Under the pieces are notes generated by a model. It was not told the DNA's origin. It saw only the letters and a program-made list of their open reading frames with translations, and did not search any database. Source: Effrenium voratum (taxonomy: Eukaryota > Sar > Dinophyceae > Suessiales > Symbiodiniaceae). From it: DNA of 64,000 bases. The translations under genes and the position numbers were made by a program. The stretch's first letter is position 1. Each line of letters opens with the position of its first letter. Positions 36,483-46,110 of the stretch are shown here, in pieces. The DNA lies in assembly GCA_963377175.1 (NCBI GenBank), contig CAUJNA010001524.1, positions 413,592 to 477,591 on the forward strand, read 5' to 3'.

Positions 36483-37917
36483 CTTCCTGGTCAGTATATC
36501 TCATGGTTCTCTCTGAACTTCCAGTGCCGGATGAGGTTGGAACATGAGGGATCAGTTCTTCCTCACTTTCATATTGTACCGGCAAGTTTGCTGGATTGTT
36601 CGGATTGTAATTGGATGAAGATGCAGGTTCATTTCTGGGAGAATGCTCAGGCGACTCATCATTGTCATCTGGCTTCTTCTTCTTCTTCTTCCCATCTGCT
36701 TCTTGGATGGACTGCCAGTCGTTTCTTCTTGCTCAAGTCTTGGCAGTTCAAGATCTTCATCATGGTCTTCTGCTTCGGGATTTGTTAGAATCGCAGGTGG
36801 TGAAGGTACCACGACAGTCGGAAGAATTGGCTGAGATGATTGCGACTGTGACGGCAAAGAGACATCACCCCCCAGTCGATTGAGTCCACTTGAGGATGAA
36901 ATGGACTGTTTTGCCGTTTGAGCGCTGAATCTCCTTCGCCAGGTTTGTCGTGTGGCGGCAGTGGTGGATCCACTGGACTGTCTGGTGATACAGTGGCATG
37001 GGATGATCAGGCTGATGTGGAGGACCCGGAGGAGGATCTGACATGTTCTCGTCCGGTGGAGTTGGAGGTCTTGGATCAGGCATGGGATGGTCCGGTTGAT
37101 CAGGTGGCTGCTGTGTGTCAGGTTGTTGAGGTGCATCCGTAGGATCCGATGGATCCGTCTCGATGGGCATCGGCCTGATAGCCGGCGCATCTGAGAATGA
37201 CTGATGAACGGATGAAAACATCACAGCGTGCCAAGTCTTCGGATTATAATTCTCCCAATTGCAAAAAATCCTATTCAGCTGATCAGGCTGCCAGAAGGAT
37301 ATGATCGCATCGTCCGGAGGTGACGTAATTGGCATGTTGATGCCGATGGTGTGGACGAATGCTGTACATGCATCGTACTGAGTGGATGAGATGCACAATT
37401 GTCTCAACTTCTTGCAACCATTCCACATGCTCTGACGTCGCCAGTCATTAGGATCTTGTTTGAAGATATCGAATTCAGTCCCCGGTGGGTGCTGCTTCAT
37501 CGTCTTCTGAAACTTCTGGACTTGCGGATCTTGGATGACCAATGGTTGAACGCTTTGTTGAACGGGAGGTCCTGGATTCTGACCGCAAGACTACTGCTGG
37601 TCATGTTGAACTCCTTGTCAATGGCTTCCATCTCCTTTCTCAGGATGTCAACCTGCTTGATGGCGAATGGTTCGAAAAGGTCCTCCAAGAGGTACACCTC
37701 GTTGTCAAGTGGTTTCACCTTCAAGTGTCGTAGGAGGATGTGGGCGAGATCCTGACAGAACTGGTAAGGATACACCTGTGCCTCAAGGGGTTGATGTTCG
37801 TGTTTGACTGAGCTGGTAGAATTCTTACACCTTCTGAAGATCGGTCTCATTACCTCGGCCGGTAAGCAGTGCATCAAGCTCGTGGGCTTGAGACTTCTGA
37901 GCCCGGATTCAGGATCT
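36388..37917 (-). pseudogene. Pol linker between methyltransferase-like domain and RT, frameshifted
   Basis: Coding continues in three frames: helical RHLKVKPLDNEVYLLEDLFE region (37,497-37,877), then WHAVMFSSVHQSFSDAPA and a Pro/Asp/Gln-rich tract (36,865-37,542), then a disordered acidic tract. No catalytic motif. At least two frame changes (about 37,520 and 36,870) break it. Confidence 0.6.
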
Positions 37918-38355
37918 TTCAGTCCGTATGCACAGAAATGGATCTCCCCAGGTCACGGATGGATCTGAAAACAGTTAGTTGCTGCATACAATTCAGATAC
38001 CATATCTTGGATGTCTGAGGATTTTCAATGATGAAATATCTTCCGTGCTTCAGCTGATATCTCGCAATGGATGCCAGAAACTCAACCATGATAAGATAGC
38101 GTTTCCTCTTCTCCCAGACTCTTTGTTGGTCTTGTTGGATGTTCTGCATGTTTGACCACGGTCCACAGACCGGTGCCATGAGGATTACATCAGGTGCTTG
38201 CTCCCTGATGATCTCCATGACCATGTGTCGTCCCTTGGATGTCATTACGTCGAATCTGGTGCGGATGTCTACGGGAGTCCCAACCTTAACACCTGAGAGT
38301 GCACAGCACTGACTGAATCTGGCACTTCCTGCAAAGATCTCGAGAACGTGGATCT
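37870..38355 (-). other. Methyltransferase-like domain (C5-MTase fold) in pol
   Basis: Motif I FAGSARFS, motif IV VCGPWS, motif VI IIENPQ, and in the shifted frame CAYGLKDPESG...LKPT at the position of the target-recognition end. Only about 160 residues, so the target-recognition domain is reduced or absent. With the Val-for-Pro change and the frameshift this copy is unlikely to be an active enzyme. Confidence 0.65.
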
Positions 38356-39763
38356 TCCCTTTACGTACACAATTCCAGTGTGCTTGTTCAGGAACGGATG
38401 CGAGGTCCTCGACGAACATGTTCTCTGCCGGATGAGGTACTGCAGGCTTGGGAGTTGTCTTACCCGCGATGCGTATTGGCAATGGGGATTTTGGCTTAGG
38501 AGCTGGTGCGGATAACTCCTTCTTCTTGGTGTCGGCAGAGGAGCCGGTTTGCTCCTTCTGCAAGGATTCTCGCTCTTCTGGCGATAGAAGATCAATTCCA
38601 GGTTTCCCCGGAAGGATGGTTTCATCCTTTCTGACCTTCATCACGTTAACCTTGATGAGTCGAGTCCCAAGATCAAGTCCTACCATTGCTCCTTCAATGG
38701 AAATGACTTTTCCTTTTAGCCATATTCCTCCCTTGCTTCCATCGGAACGGATCTTGGATTTGTCTTCCTGCCAGTAAAATACCTTGTCCTTCACCTGAAG
38801 AGGCTTAGAACTCATTCGGAGATTTTGAGCAAGGTCTCGTCGGATGTCTTCTGATTGACGTGCTTCTTGGAATGCTTGCTTGGACAGCTGCCTGACAGTC
38901 TGATTCCTGACAGTTGCAGCTGCCTTCACCAGCTGTCTATATGTCACTTTCTTCAGTGTTGCAGGTGCTGTGCCTGCCTTGATGGAACTTAGCATGATCT
39001 TGAGTTGTGCCTTCAGGAGTCGAACTGCTGCTTCAGCTCGATTTGGCCATGGTGTGTTCGGTCCCAAGGATATCGGTGTTATGTCAAGGGACTGATAAAA
39101 ATGTTCCCATGTTTCTGTCATGAAGGCTTGATCTGCGACAACTGATTTGGGCTGCAAGTGGTACTGGTCAAAATAGTTCCTGAGGACAGTGATGTTCTCG
39201 ACTCCTTGTGTAGTTGTCACTACCTCTGCAGTGAGCAATGTTGTTGCTCCATCCAGGATGACAAAAACAATGATATGTTCTCCTGTTCCAAGAGGAACTT
39301 GACAGTGATCAATGAATGTCATGTCGCCAAAGGTGTCCGCTCGAAGTCCGCTCGTCTTGCTTCGTGATGGTGCATGTTTTGCCGCTTGGCAAACTTCACA
39401 TTCACTTCTGATTTTGTCAAATAGATCGAATGTTGATTTCGGCAAATGAAGTGAGCGAGTTCTAAATCGAAATTGATCTGTTGTCATGTGATGATGCTGG
39501 AGGTGGAGCTTCTTCAACTCTTCGGGATTTGACAATCGCTTGTGGATTCTGCCTAGTGCAAGCGGAAGCGTTGTTGGTTCTTCTGAGGATGGTGCGAAAG
39601 GATCTGGCTCAATGGTCGACCGGCCCTTCTTGTCGATGATCCTGTCTGCTGCCGATCCTGAGCCTGCTTCTTCGTCCTTAAGCGAATTGTCCGCGAAGGT
39701 GAAAATGGTCTTACCTATCCACAGCTTAATCATTGGTTGTTTGCCTGGGATGTAAGTCTCCAA
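37919..39763 (-). CDS. Copia integrase fused to a cytosine-methyltransferase-like domain
   Basis: 614 codons. The integrase has an HHCC-type finger (LQHHHMTTDQ ... CEVCQAAKHAP, about 39,380-39,520) and the catalytic triad D (MTFIDHCQ, about 39,320), D (VVADQAF, about 39,137) and E (PWPNRAEAAVRLLKAQ, about 39,040), followed by a basic C-terminal part. After a Pro/Lys linker a second domain begins at about 38,355: HVLEIFAGSARFSQ (SAM-binding motif I), VCGPWSNMQ (position of the PC motif IV; Cys kept, Pro replaced by Val) and FIIENPQTSKIW (ENV-type motif VI). Dinoflagellate retrotransposons with captured cytosine methyltransferases have been described, so the fusion is a known type. The ORF stops through a frameshift at about 37,920-37,930; CAYGLKDPESGLRSLKPT continues in the next frame. 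Confidence 0.85.
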   Translation of the reverse strand: METYIPGKQPMIKLWIGKTIFTFADNSLKDEEAGSGSAADRIIDKKGRSTIEPDPFAPSSEEPTTLPLALGRIHKRLSNPEELKKLHLQHHHMTTDQFRFRTRSLHLPKSTFDLFDKIRSECEVCQAAKHAPSRSKTSGLRADTFGDMTFIDHCQVPLGTGEHIIVFVILDGATTLLTAEVVTTTQGVENITVLRNYFDQYHLQPKSVVADQAFMTETWEHFYQSLDITPISLGPNTPWPNRAEAAVRLLKAQLKIMLSSIKAGTAPATLKKVTYRQLVKAAATVRNQTVRQLSKQAFQEARQSEDIRRDLAQNLRMSSKPLQVKDKVFYWQEDKSKIRSDGSKGGIWLKGKVISIEGAMVGLDLGTRLIKVNVMKVRKDETILPGKPGIDLLSPEERESLQKEQTGSSADTKKKELSAPAPKPKSPLPIRIAGKTTPKPAVPHPAENMFVEDLASVPEQAHWNCVRKGKIHVLEIFAGSARFSQCCALSGVKVGTPVDIRTRFDVMTSKGRHMVMEIIREQAPDVILMAPVCGPWSNMQNIQQDQQRVWEKRKRYLIMVEFLASIARYQLKHGRYFIIENPQTSKIWYLNCMQQLTVFRSIRDLGRSISVHTD

Positions 39764-40209
39764 TTGTCTTCTAGGATGTCTGGATCTCCACCTTCGAATG
39801 CATCAATGATTTCCGTAGTACGCTCTCGGCTAATGTTATCAGGATTGATTGGACATTCCTTGGCTCCATTTAGTGTGAACAGTGCCTTTCGAGGCGTGAT
39901 GTGAACACGGATGAGCTGCTTGTTCTTCTTGTCAAGGATCCAATGGTCCTGCTTCGGAGACCCAATGATTTTAGGAGTTGCTAGGTCCTCCTTCGTCTCG
40001 GATGATTTTGCTGCACAAACAGTTTCACTCTTGGAGATATCCCCGGAGGGAAACTTGAAGCTGTTGTCATCATCGTAGACGTAGTTGGTGAGGCCCTTAT
40101 GAGCAATTTCTCCATGTGCCTTCACTCTTGCAACTCCAGCGAGATCGACGAGTGCATGTCCTGTACCGATACCGGAACTGCTTGACGGTTCATGCCAAAA
40201 GCCTTGCAT
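39730..40209 (-). CDS. Copia pre-integrase linker
   Basis: Continues the polyprotein after the protease: ALVDLAGVARVKAHGEIAHK, HWILDKKNKQLIRVHITPRK ALFTLNGA. The 'W......L.R.H..pR...F' run is typical of the protease-integrase spacer in dinoflagellate copia elements. Another frame change occurs at about 39,760. Confidence 0.6.
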   Translation of the reverse strand: MQGFWHEPSSSSGIGTGHALVDLAGVARVKAHGEIAHKGLTNYVYDDDNSFKFPSGDISKSETVCAAKSSETKEDLATPKIIGSPKQDHWILDKKNKQLIRVHITPRKALFTLNGAKECPINPDNISRERTTEIIDAFEGGDPDILEDNWRLTSQANNQ

Positions 40210-41300
40210 GTGATCTTGTCACATTGAGGTGTGTGCTCGATGGTCATGTAGAGGTTCCGCATCTGACTGATGCTGAGGAGGATCGGTACAGTTCCTTGTT
40301 CAAGAACATCGGTGTTGGTACTGCATGGAGGAGTTGTGTGATATCGAAGATGCAGGGTCCAATTTACCCTGGCGGTCTCTCCGCTTGCAAAAGTGAACTT
40401 GGTCTCGACCGGGATGTACTGATAGGAGATGATGTCCTTCATGGGTTCGATGGCCTGAGTAAAACGCTGGATTGCATGCCAGCTGCCCATGGATCTGGTA
40501 CATCCGTTGTCCAGGATCGCATAGGTCGGGACAGGCGCCATCAGCTTTGTTGCCAAAAGGCTGTGATTTGTTGTGACGGACAAATTGTGTTCTGAAATTG
40601 CATCTGATTGGATCAGCTTCCCGTGGATGGCCTCTTTCTCATGATGCTCATATGCGTCATGGAATGCCATTAGCGCTTGTTCATTCCATGTCCATGATTG
40701 ATCCCAATCTTGGTCTGTCCAACCGGCATAGGTAGGCTCTGTGGATGGCGCAGTCTGCTGGATGGCGGGCTGCTCCTCCGTCTTCTCTGCGATGGCTGCG
40801 AACGTCTTGGATTTTGCTTTGTCATGTCCGCCTTTTCCTTTGCCATTCTCAGGGGGTGGATAACCCTTGTTTCCATCATAGGGATATTGGAATTTTGATG
40901 TTCCTTTCTTTCCCTTCTTTCCTTTGCCTTTTCCCCAATATGCCTGGTCGTAGGGATCATAGTTCTCATTGACCATATTGGCCTTCCCGCCAGAACCGCT
41001 TTTTCTGAAGGGTTTAAAGCCACCTCGTTGGTGACTGCCCTTTTTGTTTCCGGATTTTCCTTTTCCTTTTCTCTTCTTGAATCTGAAATTCCGCCCTGAC
41101 ACTTTTCTTGCTATGAACGCATCGTTCTCCTCGAGGACCCAGAATGTCTCTTCATCGTTGTTTGACATGAATCCTTCAAAAGCCTTCTTCTCCTTCGTAT
41201 TCACCTTGTTCGATGATGAAGAATGTGTTGCTTCGGTTGCCTCCTTGAGGTCGGATGGATGGATCTTGAATGGATGTCCTGGTCGTGATGAAGAGTTCAT
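40122..41300 (-). CDS. Copia gag tail and protease
   Basis: The N-terminal part is a Lys/Gly-rich RNA-binding tail (KKRKGKGKSGNKKGSHQRGG ... YWGKGKGKKGKKG) in place of a CCHC zinc knuckle. The protease follows with YAILDNGCTRSMGSWH, a retropepsin active site reading D-N-G instead of D-S/T-G, and FASGETARVNWTLHL. The D is kept; the effect of N is unknown. The frame breaks near 40,150, where ALVDLAGVARVKAHGE continues in the next ORF. Confidence 0.8.
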   Translation of the reverse strand: MNSSSRPGHPFKIHPSDLKEATEATHSSSSNKVNTKEKKAFEGFMSNNDEETFWVLEENDAFIARKVSGRNFRFKKRKGKGKSGNKKGSHQRGGFKPFRKSGSGGKANMVNENYDPYDQAYWGKGKGKKGKKGTSKFQYPYDGNKGYPPPENGKGKGGHDKAKSKTFAAIAEKTEEQPAIQQTAPSTEPTYAGWTDQDWDQSWTWNEQALMAFHDAYEHHEKEAIHGKLIQSDAISEHNLSVTTNHSLLATKLMAPVPTYAILDNGCTRSMGSWHAIQRFTQAIEPMKDIISYQYIPVETKFTFASGETARVNWTLHLRYHTTPPCSTNTDVLEQGTVPILLSISQMRNLYMTIEHTPQCDKITCKAFGMNRQAVPVSVQDMHSSISLELQE

Positions 41301-42192
41301 GGTAGTGCGTCTTCAGCATCTCATAGGAGTAGTTCTCTAGTGAAATGTTTCTCAATGACATTGCACTTGTCAGTCTTTCTCTCTGCTGATCTGACAATTC
41401 AGTCTGTATAATGAAAAACTGCGCAATGAGATTATCCCCGAGGTGCAGCTTGCCACGCAGCCAAAGCACTTCACGCTCCTCCGGCAGCCGCGCAAGCAGC
41501 CGTGAACGACCGGGAGGCCAGAACTCGGACGTTCTGGATCTCGAAGTCGGTCTGAAGGGAAATGCGTCCCGCTGTCTGTCCTGCATTCCCGTGATATACT
41601 GTCTGAGGACTGTTGGATGGACTGGAGGCGGTGCTCGAACACCGGCTGCTTGCTGATGTCGAGCAATTGTTCTTGCATTTGCGTCCTGTACGGACTGTCG
41701 AAATGATGGGGACTGTACCGTGAAAACGGGCATCAAGTCCATCCATGCTGCCTTCAATCTCATGAGAAGGATTTCGAATTTTGAGGTAAAAATGAGGAAC
41801 TCTTGGTTCTGCCTTCTATGATTGAAGAAACTGAGGAGCCTGTACAGATACACGTTGGTCGCACCTTTCAAAAAGTACTTCTTCAGCGTATTCTTGAAGT
41901 AGTTGACTCCTTCATCAGGATCTTGCAAACGGTAATTTTGGAGGACTGCCTTGTACATATAGGCATCTCCTGTGAGTCTGCTCTTGAGCAGAGGTCCTCT
42001 CTTGGGTGCTTCCACCGTAGTGATTGTCACCCAGTCGTCCACGAGTTCTTCATACCTGAACCAGCTGACTTTTCCGTCGTACGATGGCGGCTGCTTGGCG
42101 GTCATCGATAAATTGAGTGTTTCCTCCGTATAGCCTGAAGGTTTGGCCATACTTGAATAGGCTTCCATGAAGCCTTCTCCATCGGATGACAT
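41176..42192 (-). CDS. gag: Copia gag, N-terminal part
   Basis: A 338-codon ORF starting just inside the PBS. The region LSMTAKQPPSYDGKVSWFRY to ...LTGDAYMYKAVLQNYRLQDP resembles the retrotransposon gag capsid pattern with a 'W..y...v..W' entry and helices thereafter, ending LENYSYEMLKTHYHELF. It overlaps the next ORF in another frame by about 125 bp. Since the homologous reading appears to continue there, the break is probably a frameshift near 41,300 rather than a second gene. Confidence 0.75.
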   Translation of the reverse strand: MSSDGEGFMEAYSSMAKPSGYTEETLNLSMTAKQPPSYDGKVSWFRYEELVDDWVTITTVEAPKRGPLLKSRLTGDAYMYKAVLQNYRLQDPDEGVNYFKNTLKKYFLKGATNVYLYRLLSFFNHRRQNQEFLIFTSKFEILLMRLKAAWMDLMPVFTVQSPSFRQSVQDANARTIARHQQAAGVRAPPPVHPTVLRQYITGMQDRQRDAFPFRPTSRSRTSEFWPPGRSRLLARLPEEREVLWLRGKLHLGDNLIAQFFIIQTELSDQQRERLTSAMSLRNISLENYSYEMLKTHYHELFITTRTSIQDPSIRPQGGNRSNTFFIIEQGEYEGEEGF

Positions 42193-42213
42193 CTTCCCTT
42201 GGATCTCTGCGGT

Positions 42214-42231
42214 AAACCCGCTCCGCTACCA
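42214..42231 (-). promoter_or_regulatory. Primer-binding site, probably for initiator-Met tRNA
   Basis: The plus strand reads AAACCCGCTCCGCTACCA, the expected 3' end of a tRNA including CCA, so on the element's strand it is TGGTAGCGGAGCGGGTTT. It lies 15 nt inside the 5' LTR. Copia elements commonly use iMet-tRNA, whose 3' end resembles this. The spacing is a little longer than usual. Confidence 0.7.
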
Positions 42232-42246
42232 CAAATTGAGGCGCAC

Positions 42247-42530
42247 TGCCGGGGTGCCTATCCCAGAAGGGAACTGGTACCCTGTGGTAGTAGAGGTCGT
42301 TGATTTGGTCCCTGGATCTATTCCGGAGAGAGTCCAATATGCCAATATGGAGCATTGGAGGATGGATTGTCCCTGGTGGCTTGTGTTGACTGTGAATCCT
42401 GTAAAGCGGTCTGCAAGCCTTTTTATCAATGCACCATGAGTCGAATGACTGTACAAATGACTTGAAGGGCCTTGAGCCATCATGTCAGCGGAGTGGGTGA
42501 ATAGGTCAATGTGCAACAAAAAGCAACACA
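42247..42530 (-). repeat. 5' LTR of the copia element
   Basis: On the minus strand it starts TGTGTTGCTTTTTGTTGCAC and ends CACCCCGGCA. It aligns to 29688-29971 without gaps at a constant 12,559-bp offset. I count eight substitutions (about 97% identity). It should contain the promoter and polyadenylation signals, which were not resolved. Confidence 0.93.
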
Positions 42531-42748
42531 GGGGGGGGCGGAGCGTGTCTTTTTGTGTTCTGTGGCGTGTTGGTGGGTTTTGGTTTGCTTCTCCTCTGTG
42601 TTTTTACTGGGCACGCTGTTGGGTGTCCAACATGTTTTGTCCTTCGTGGTGGGTTGAATGCTGCCTTTTCGGTTCCCGAGTTAAGATGACTTCCGGGTTG
42701 TTTTTGCTCGGTTGTTTTGCTGGCTCTGGTATCATTGATTTTGCTCAG
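42531..42748. other. Right flank of the copia element
   Basis: Begins GGGGGGGGCGG directly at the LTR edge. No gene recognised. Confidence 0.4.
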
Positions 42749-42945
42749 GCTTACTGGACCTTGAACAACCGGTCCCTCTACGCCTTGAACCTTGCCGCCC
42801 GGAAGGGGGCGGTCTTGACTGCCTGGGCGCTGCCATTTGAGGAGATGTGCCCCGTGACAGCCAAGTTCGTCCAGCTTCGGTGCAGCTCCTTGATGGAGGG
42901 CGAGGATGCAGAAGGCTGGAAGCGAGAACTGGGCTTGCGTTCAAA
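42749..42945 (+). CDS. Exon-like island, unknown protein
   Basis: After TTTTGCTCAG, the frame reads AYWTLNNRSLYALNLAARKG then AVLTAWALPFEEMCPVTAKF and VQLRCSSLMEGEDAEGWK, globular and GC-rich. Preceded by a canonical AG|G acceptor. Family not recognised. It could be the right-hand part of a gene whose intron took the copia element, but reading phases do not match the nearest left island. Confidence 0.45.
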
Positions 42946-43939
42946 ACAGGGAGGCCCTTTAAATGGCGGTCTTGCTTTGAACCCAGAAAAGGGTGCCTGC
43001 CATCCGAAACGGCGCGCCCATGTTGCCAAAAGTTGCTGCCAGTGGTGCCTGCTGTTTGTTGGGTGTTTTTGGTTTGACACACAAGAAGGCCAATGTTTTC
43101 TACTTGCTGCGCCAAATCAACCTTACATGTGTTCATGTTGGTGTCAACCTGTTTTGATTCACAAATATGATCATGTGGTTCCGGAATTGGCAACAGAAGT
43201 TGGAAGCCTGGGTGGTAATGGTGAGGGTGATCGAAAGGTTGACCTGTCATGACCACGTGACGGCGTTTAAAGCAGTTGACCCCATTGACCGAGCGCTTTG
43301 GTTCGAACCCCTGCAGGCCCATCGCCAGCGTCAGAGGCCAGGAAACGGACGCATTTGGGCAGTGATCCAGCAAAGTTGCCCCAAACTGCACCGCGAGGCT
43401 GAGGATGAGGTGCCTCAGTTCGATGTGAAAGAGGACCCAGTTGCGCAGAGTCCCAGCCTGCTGCCCTTTTGGCATAGTGGGCTCTGGGGTTGCAAGCGTT
43501 TGAGTGCGAATCCCAAGAATGGATTCCATTTCTGCATGTTTCTGCTGAAACGGCCACTGACTGCGAGGAAGAGATGCTCGAATTCGGCAGCTGCGGGGAT
43601 GCGGTTGAGGGCTGAGAGGCCCGAGGTCCTCAACTCATTTGAAGCTCAACTAGAAGTGGGTTTGCCTCTGAAGGGGGGGCCCCAAAACAAACAGATTCTC
43701 CTTTCATCCCCCATATTTCCCCACTCCCTAGCTTTACCAAAGGCTCAAAGGGCATGAGTGGATGTTATTTGCCAGGAAAGCGGCGAGCGCAGCCGGCGAA
43801 AGCGAGTCGAAAAGCAGCCAGCGGAGCCCGTAACCCAACCGGGCGCTTTCTTACGCCATTGCCTGAAGCCTCAGCTTGAGAAGGACCGTGCTCCTTTTGG
43901 CGTCCCTTTGAACCTAGGTGAGGGCACCAACTCCACAAA

Positions 43940-44003
43940 AACATATACATATATATATATATATATGTATATATAGTATATGTGTATATGTATATGTATT
44001 GTT
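43940..44003. repeat. (TA)n/(TATG)n microsatellite
   Basis: ACATATACATATATATATAT tract followed by TATGTATATG variants. Confidence 0.9.
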
Positions 44004-44312
44004 TATGGATTAGGCGCTAAACGGCAGTCTCCCCGAAAGCAAGTCAAATGATGATTTGTCCAGAAGCGCAGCCTTTGCAACAGATGCCGTTGCGAACTTA
44101 CTGCCTGCTGGTTGCACCATGAGGGCACTCTTGCCCAGAGCTTGGCAAAAGCATGCTTGAGACTGCCCAAGATGGTCGCTTGCCCGTCAGCTGCAGCAAT
44201 TTTGGTGGGAGTTTGCATGGGGATGTGGCCGCTTGATCAGGCTCCGGCTTGTTTCTTGGCACGTGTTGCAGACTCAGATGGCTGGTATTTGTGAGTCTCG
44301 TTTTGTACGCTG

Positions 44313-44380
44313 CTCACTTCCTGAGTTCATTAACAATAAAAACTTTTCGGGAAGACCAGTGCGGTAACTATAACTTAAGA
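44313..44380. repeat. Partial copy of the inverted-repeat element family
   Basis: Left end CTCACTTCCTGAGTTCATTA then ACTTTTCGGGAAGACCAGTG and CGGTAAC, the same order as at 46,029 and 63,386. A right terminus was not identified. Confidence 0.5.
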
Positions 44381-44469
44381 GATTGGAAGGGGACCGCAGG
44401 TCGTTTTTGAAATAGAAAGTTTGGTTACTGTTTTGGGGCCATCCACGCCGAGTCTTTGTCAGGTGTGCC

Positions 44470-44662
44470 ATGCGCGTGGACGCGGCGGAGTTTGTGCCCC
44501 GAGTGCCTGAGCCGCGGCCTCACGCTGCCCAGCTGCGAAGCGCCCGGCGACGCGCCCGGCTGAGGTCGGCGCGTCCCCAGCTGTCAGCAGACACCCCGGC
44601 CTTTGTGCCCAAGGCCGGGAGCGCACGCAGAGCTCATGGCTACCTGCACCCGTCCCCAGGTC
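44470..44662 (+). CDS. Candidate first exon with two PAM2-like motifs
   Basis: After TTTGTCAGGTGTGCC an ATG opens MRVDAAEFVPRVPEPRPHAA, an Arg-rich linker, then PQLSADTPAFVPKAGSARRA and HGYLHPSPG. The runs VDAAEFVP and LSADTPAFVP resemble PAM2 (consensus LNxxAxxFxP), which binds the MLLE domain of poly(A)-binding protein. GC content is well above the flanks. It may start a gene that continues right; no splice partner was fixed. Confidence 0.45.
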
Positions 44663-44775
44663 TGACTTTTCGGAACTGCGCACCCCAAAACGACCATAGG
44701 TCTGCTCTCAAAAGTCTCACGAGCGCATGAATCCCCACCGAATGTCCACCAAAACGTATTCACACCCATGTTCTC

Positions 44776-44905
44776 CCTATTGCGTCCAGGTATGTCGAGG
44801 TTTTGTTGTGGGGGGTACGAGGCCCATGCAGCAGAGCCATGGGTGAGCAAGCCCGAGTGGGATGCGGAGTGCGCCTGCACGCGCGCAGCCGTTCACGACT
44901 TGTTG
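44776..44905 (+). CDS. Exon-like island, unknown
   Basis: The frame GMSRFCCGGYEAHAAEPWVS then KPEWDAECACTRAAVHDLLG is plausible protein following GCGTCCAG. Not recognised; could pair with the PAM2-bearing exon. Confidence 0.35.
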
Positions 44906-45021
44906 GGTTTGAGTCAGGGTACCCTTTTTTCTCACTTCCTGAGGGTGGACGGTGTTTTGTTTTTTGTCTTTCTTTTTCCGGGAGGTGCAACGAGTGATGA
45001 TCCATGTTGACTTTCCGATTG

Positions 45022-45126
45022 CTCACTCCCTGAGTTCATGGACTTTAGATGCTTTTTGGGTTTAGGCCATTTTGGTGGCAAACAAAAAGTTCGGACTTTT
45101 TTGGGACAATCAACCCGGAAAGTGAG
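45022..45126. repeat. Short inverted-repeat element (introner/MITE-like)
   Basis: Left end CTCACTCCCTGAGTTCATGG, right end CCCGGAAAGTGAG, about 105 bp. The end sequences are approximately inverted copies of each other and match the family at 63,386-63,487. Confidence 0.55.
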
Positions 45127-46028
45127 TCTCATGTTGATGAAAGAAGCGATGGCAAAACGAAAGCGACCATGCTGGGGGTCCGACACATACCCATTTGCGG
45201 GTCCGCATGGCGGGGATGGACGAAATGCACACACCCAGTATTCCCAAGGTTTCTGAACTGATGCAGGGTTTCGCTCATCCAGAGTATAACTTTTTTGGGG
45301 GGAGGAGCATGTTGGGAAAAAATGGGGTCATGAACCCAGGAGTTTAGACTGAAAGGATCCCTGCGCACTTCTCGTGCCAGACCCCCAGTAGGGGCATGGT
45401 TCCTTTTGCTTGGAGGGTGACCATGTCATGACCCATTTGTTAGCTTCATGGCAAATCCAGACGCAAGGGGATGGCAGTAGACAGACAAAGAAAGCAAACA
45501 CACTCAGACTGCCGCAATTGACCACCCAGCAAATCCGGCCAGGTACACCATCTTCGATGAGGAGAGCTGCGTTGACACACCGGCTCAGAATAGCTCGGAC
45601 TCAGTCTCCAAGACCGGGCTCAAATCACAGCTTCAGGGGTTCCCACAGCACAGGGACTCACTAGCTTTCGTTGTTAAGCAACTGGGTGACACACGACATG
45701 TCCGAACAGAGTCTCTCACACGCGTCCGACTGACCCGCACCCGATTTGTCTCTTTGGTCCCCGTGGGAGTCGTTGGCTCAGGAGAGCTTCCTGACTCCGG
45801 AAGTCCTCGGGTCCACGCCATCGCACCTTGACGGGACCGATCTGGGGACGGCGCGCATCTGGGGTTTTCACGGGACCCAGAAACCGTGCTCCACGGTGAT
45901 TTGGGAAGGTCCCAGAAAACACCCTTGCGAGAACGGCGCCCTCAACTTGATTCCCTCGCAAAGTTGTGACAAGACTCCAATGAAGTACCAGTGTTTACTT
46001 TCCAGATGCGGGTCACTTGGGTCACTTT

Positions 46029-46110
46029 CTCACTTTCCAAGTTCTTGGACTTCATACTTTTCGGGAAGACCAGGTGGTAAACAAGTTTGGACTTGGGCAA
46101 ATCCTCCCAG
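46029..46110. repeat. Copy of the inverted-repeat element family
   Basis: CTCACTTTCCAAGTTCTTGG ACTTCATACTTTTCGGGAAG ACCAGGTGGTAAACAAG. The internal sequence matches 44,343-44,376. The right end is unclear. Confidence 0.5.

Larger units (their letters stand above)
29688..42530 (-). mobile_element. Ty1/copia LTR retrotransposon, 12.8 kb, with extra 'env'-position ORFs
   Basis: Bounded by 284-bp direct repeats with TG...CA ends. Domain order on the minus strand is gag, protease, integrase, methyltransferase-like domain, reverse transcriptase, RNase H, then about 4 kb of additional ORFs. Integrase before reverse transcriptase makes it copia-type; most copia elements are near 5 kb, so this one is unusually long. 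The coding frame is broken by several frameshifts and stops, so this copy is non-autonomous. The LTRs differ at 8 positions. No 5-bp target-site duplication is visible: the flanks read CCCAC on the left and GGGGG on the right. The insertion is in plus-strand G-rich DNA. Confidence 0.93.
42946..44461. other. Non-coding region
   Basis: Open frames exist (for example 43,167-43,757) without motifs. It contains an AT microsatellite at 43,940-43,985 and a short inverted-repeat element starting at 44,313. Confidence 0.35.

Noticed and set aside
42214..42231. tRNA gene
   Set aside because: Only the last 18 nt of a tRNA including CCA are present, at the place of a retrotransposon primer-binding site.
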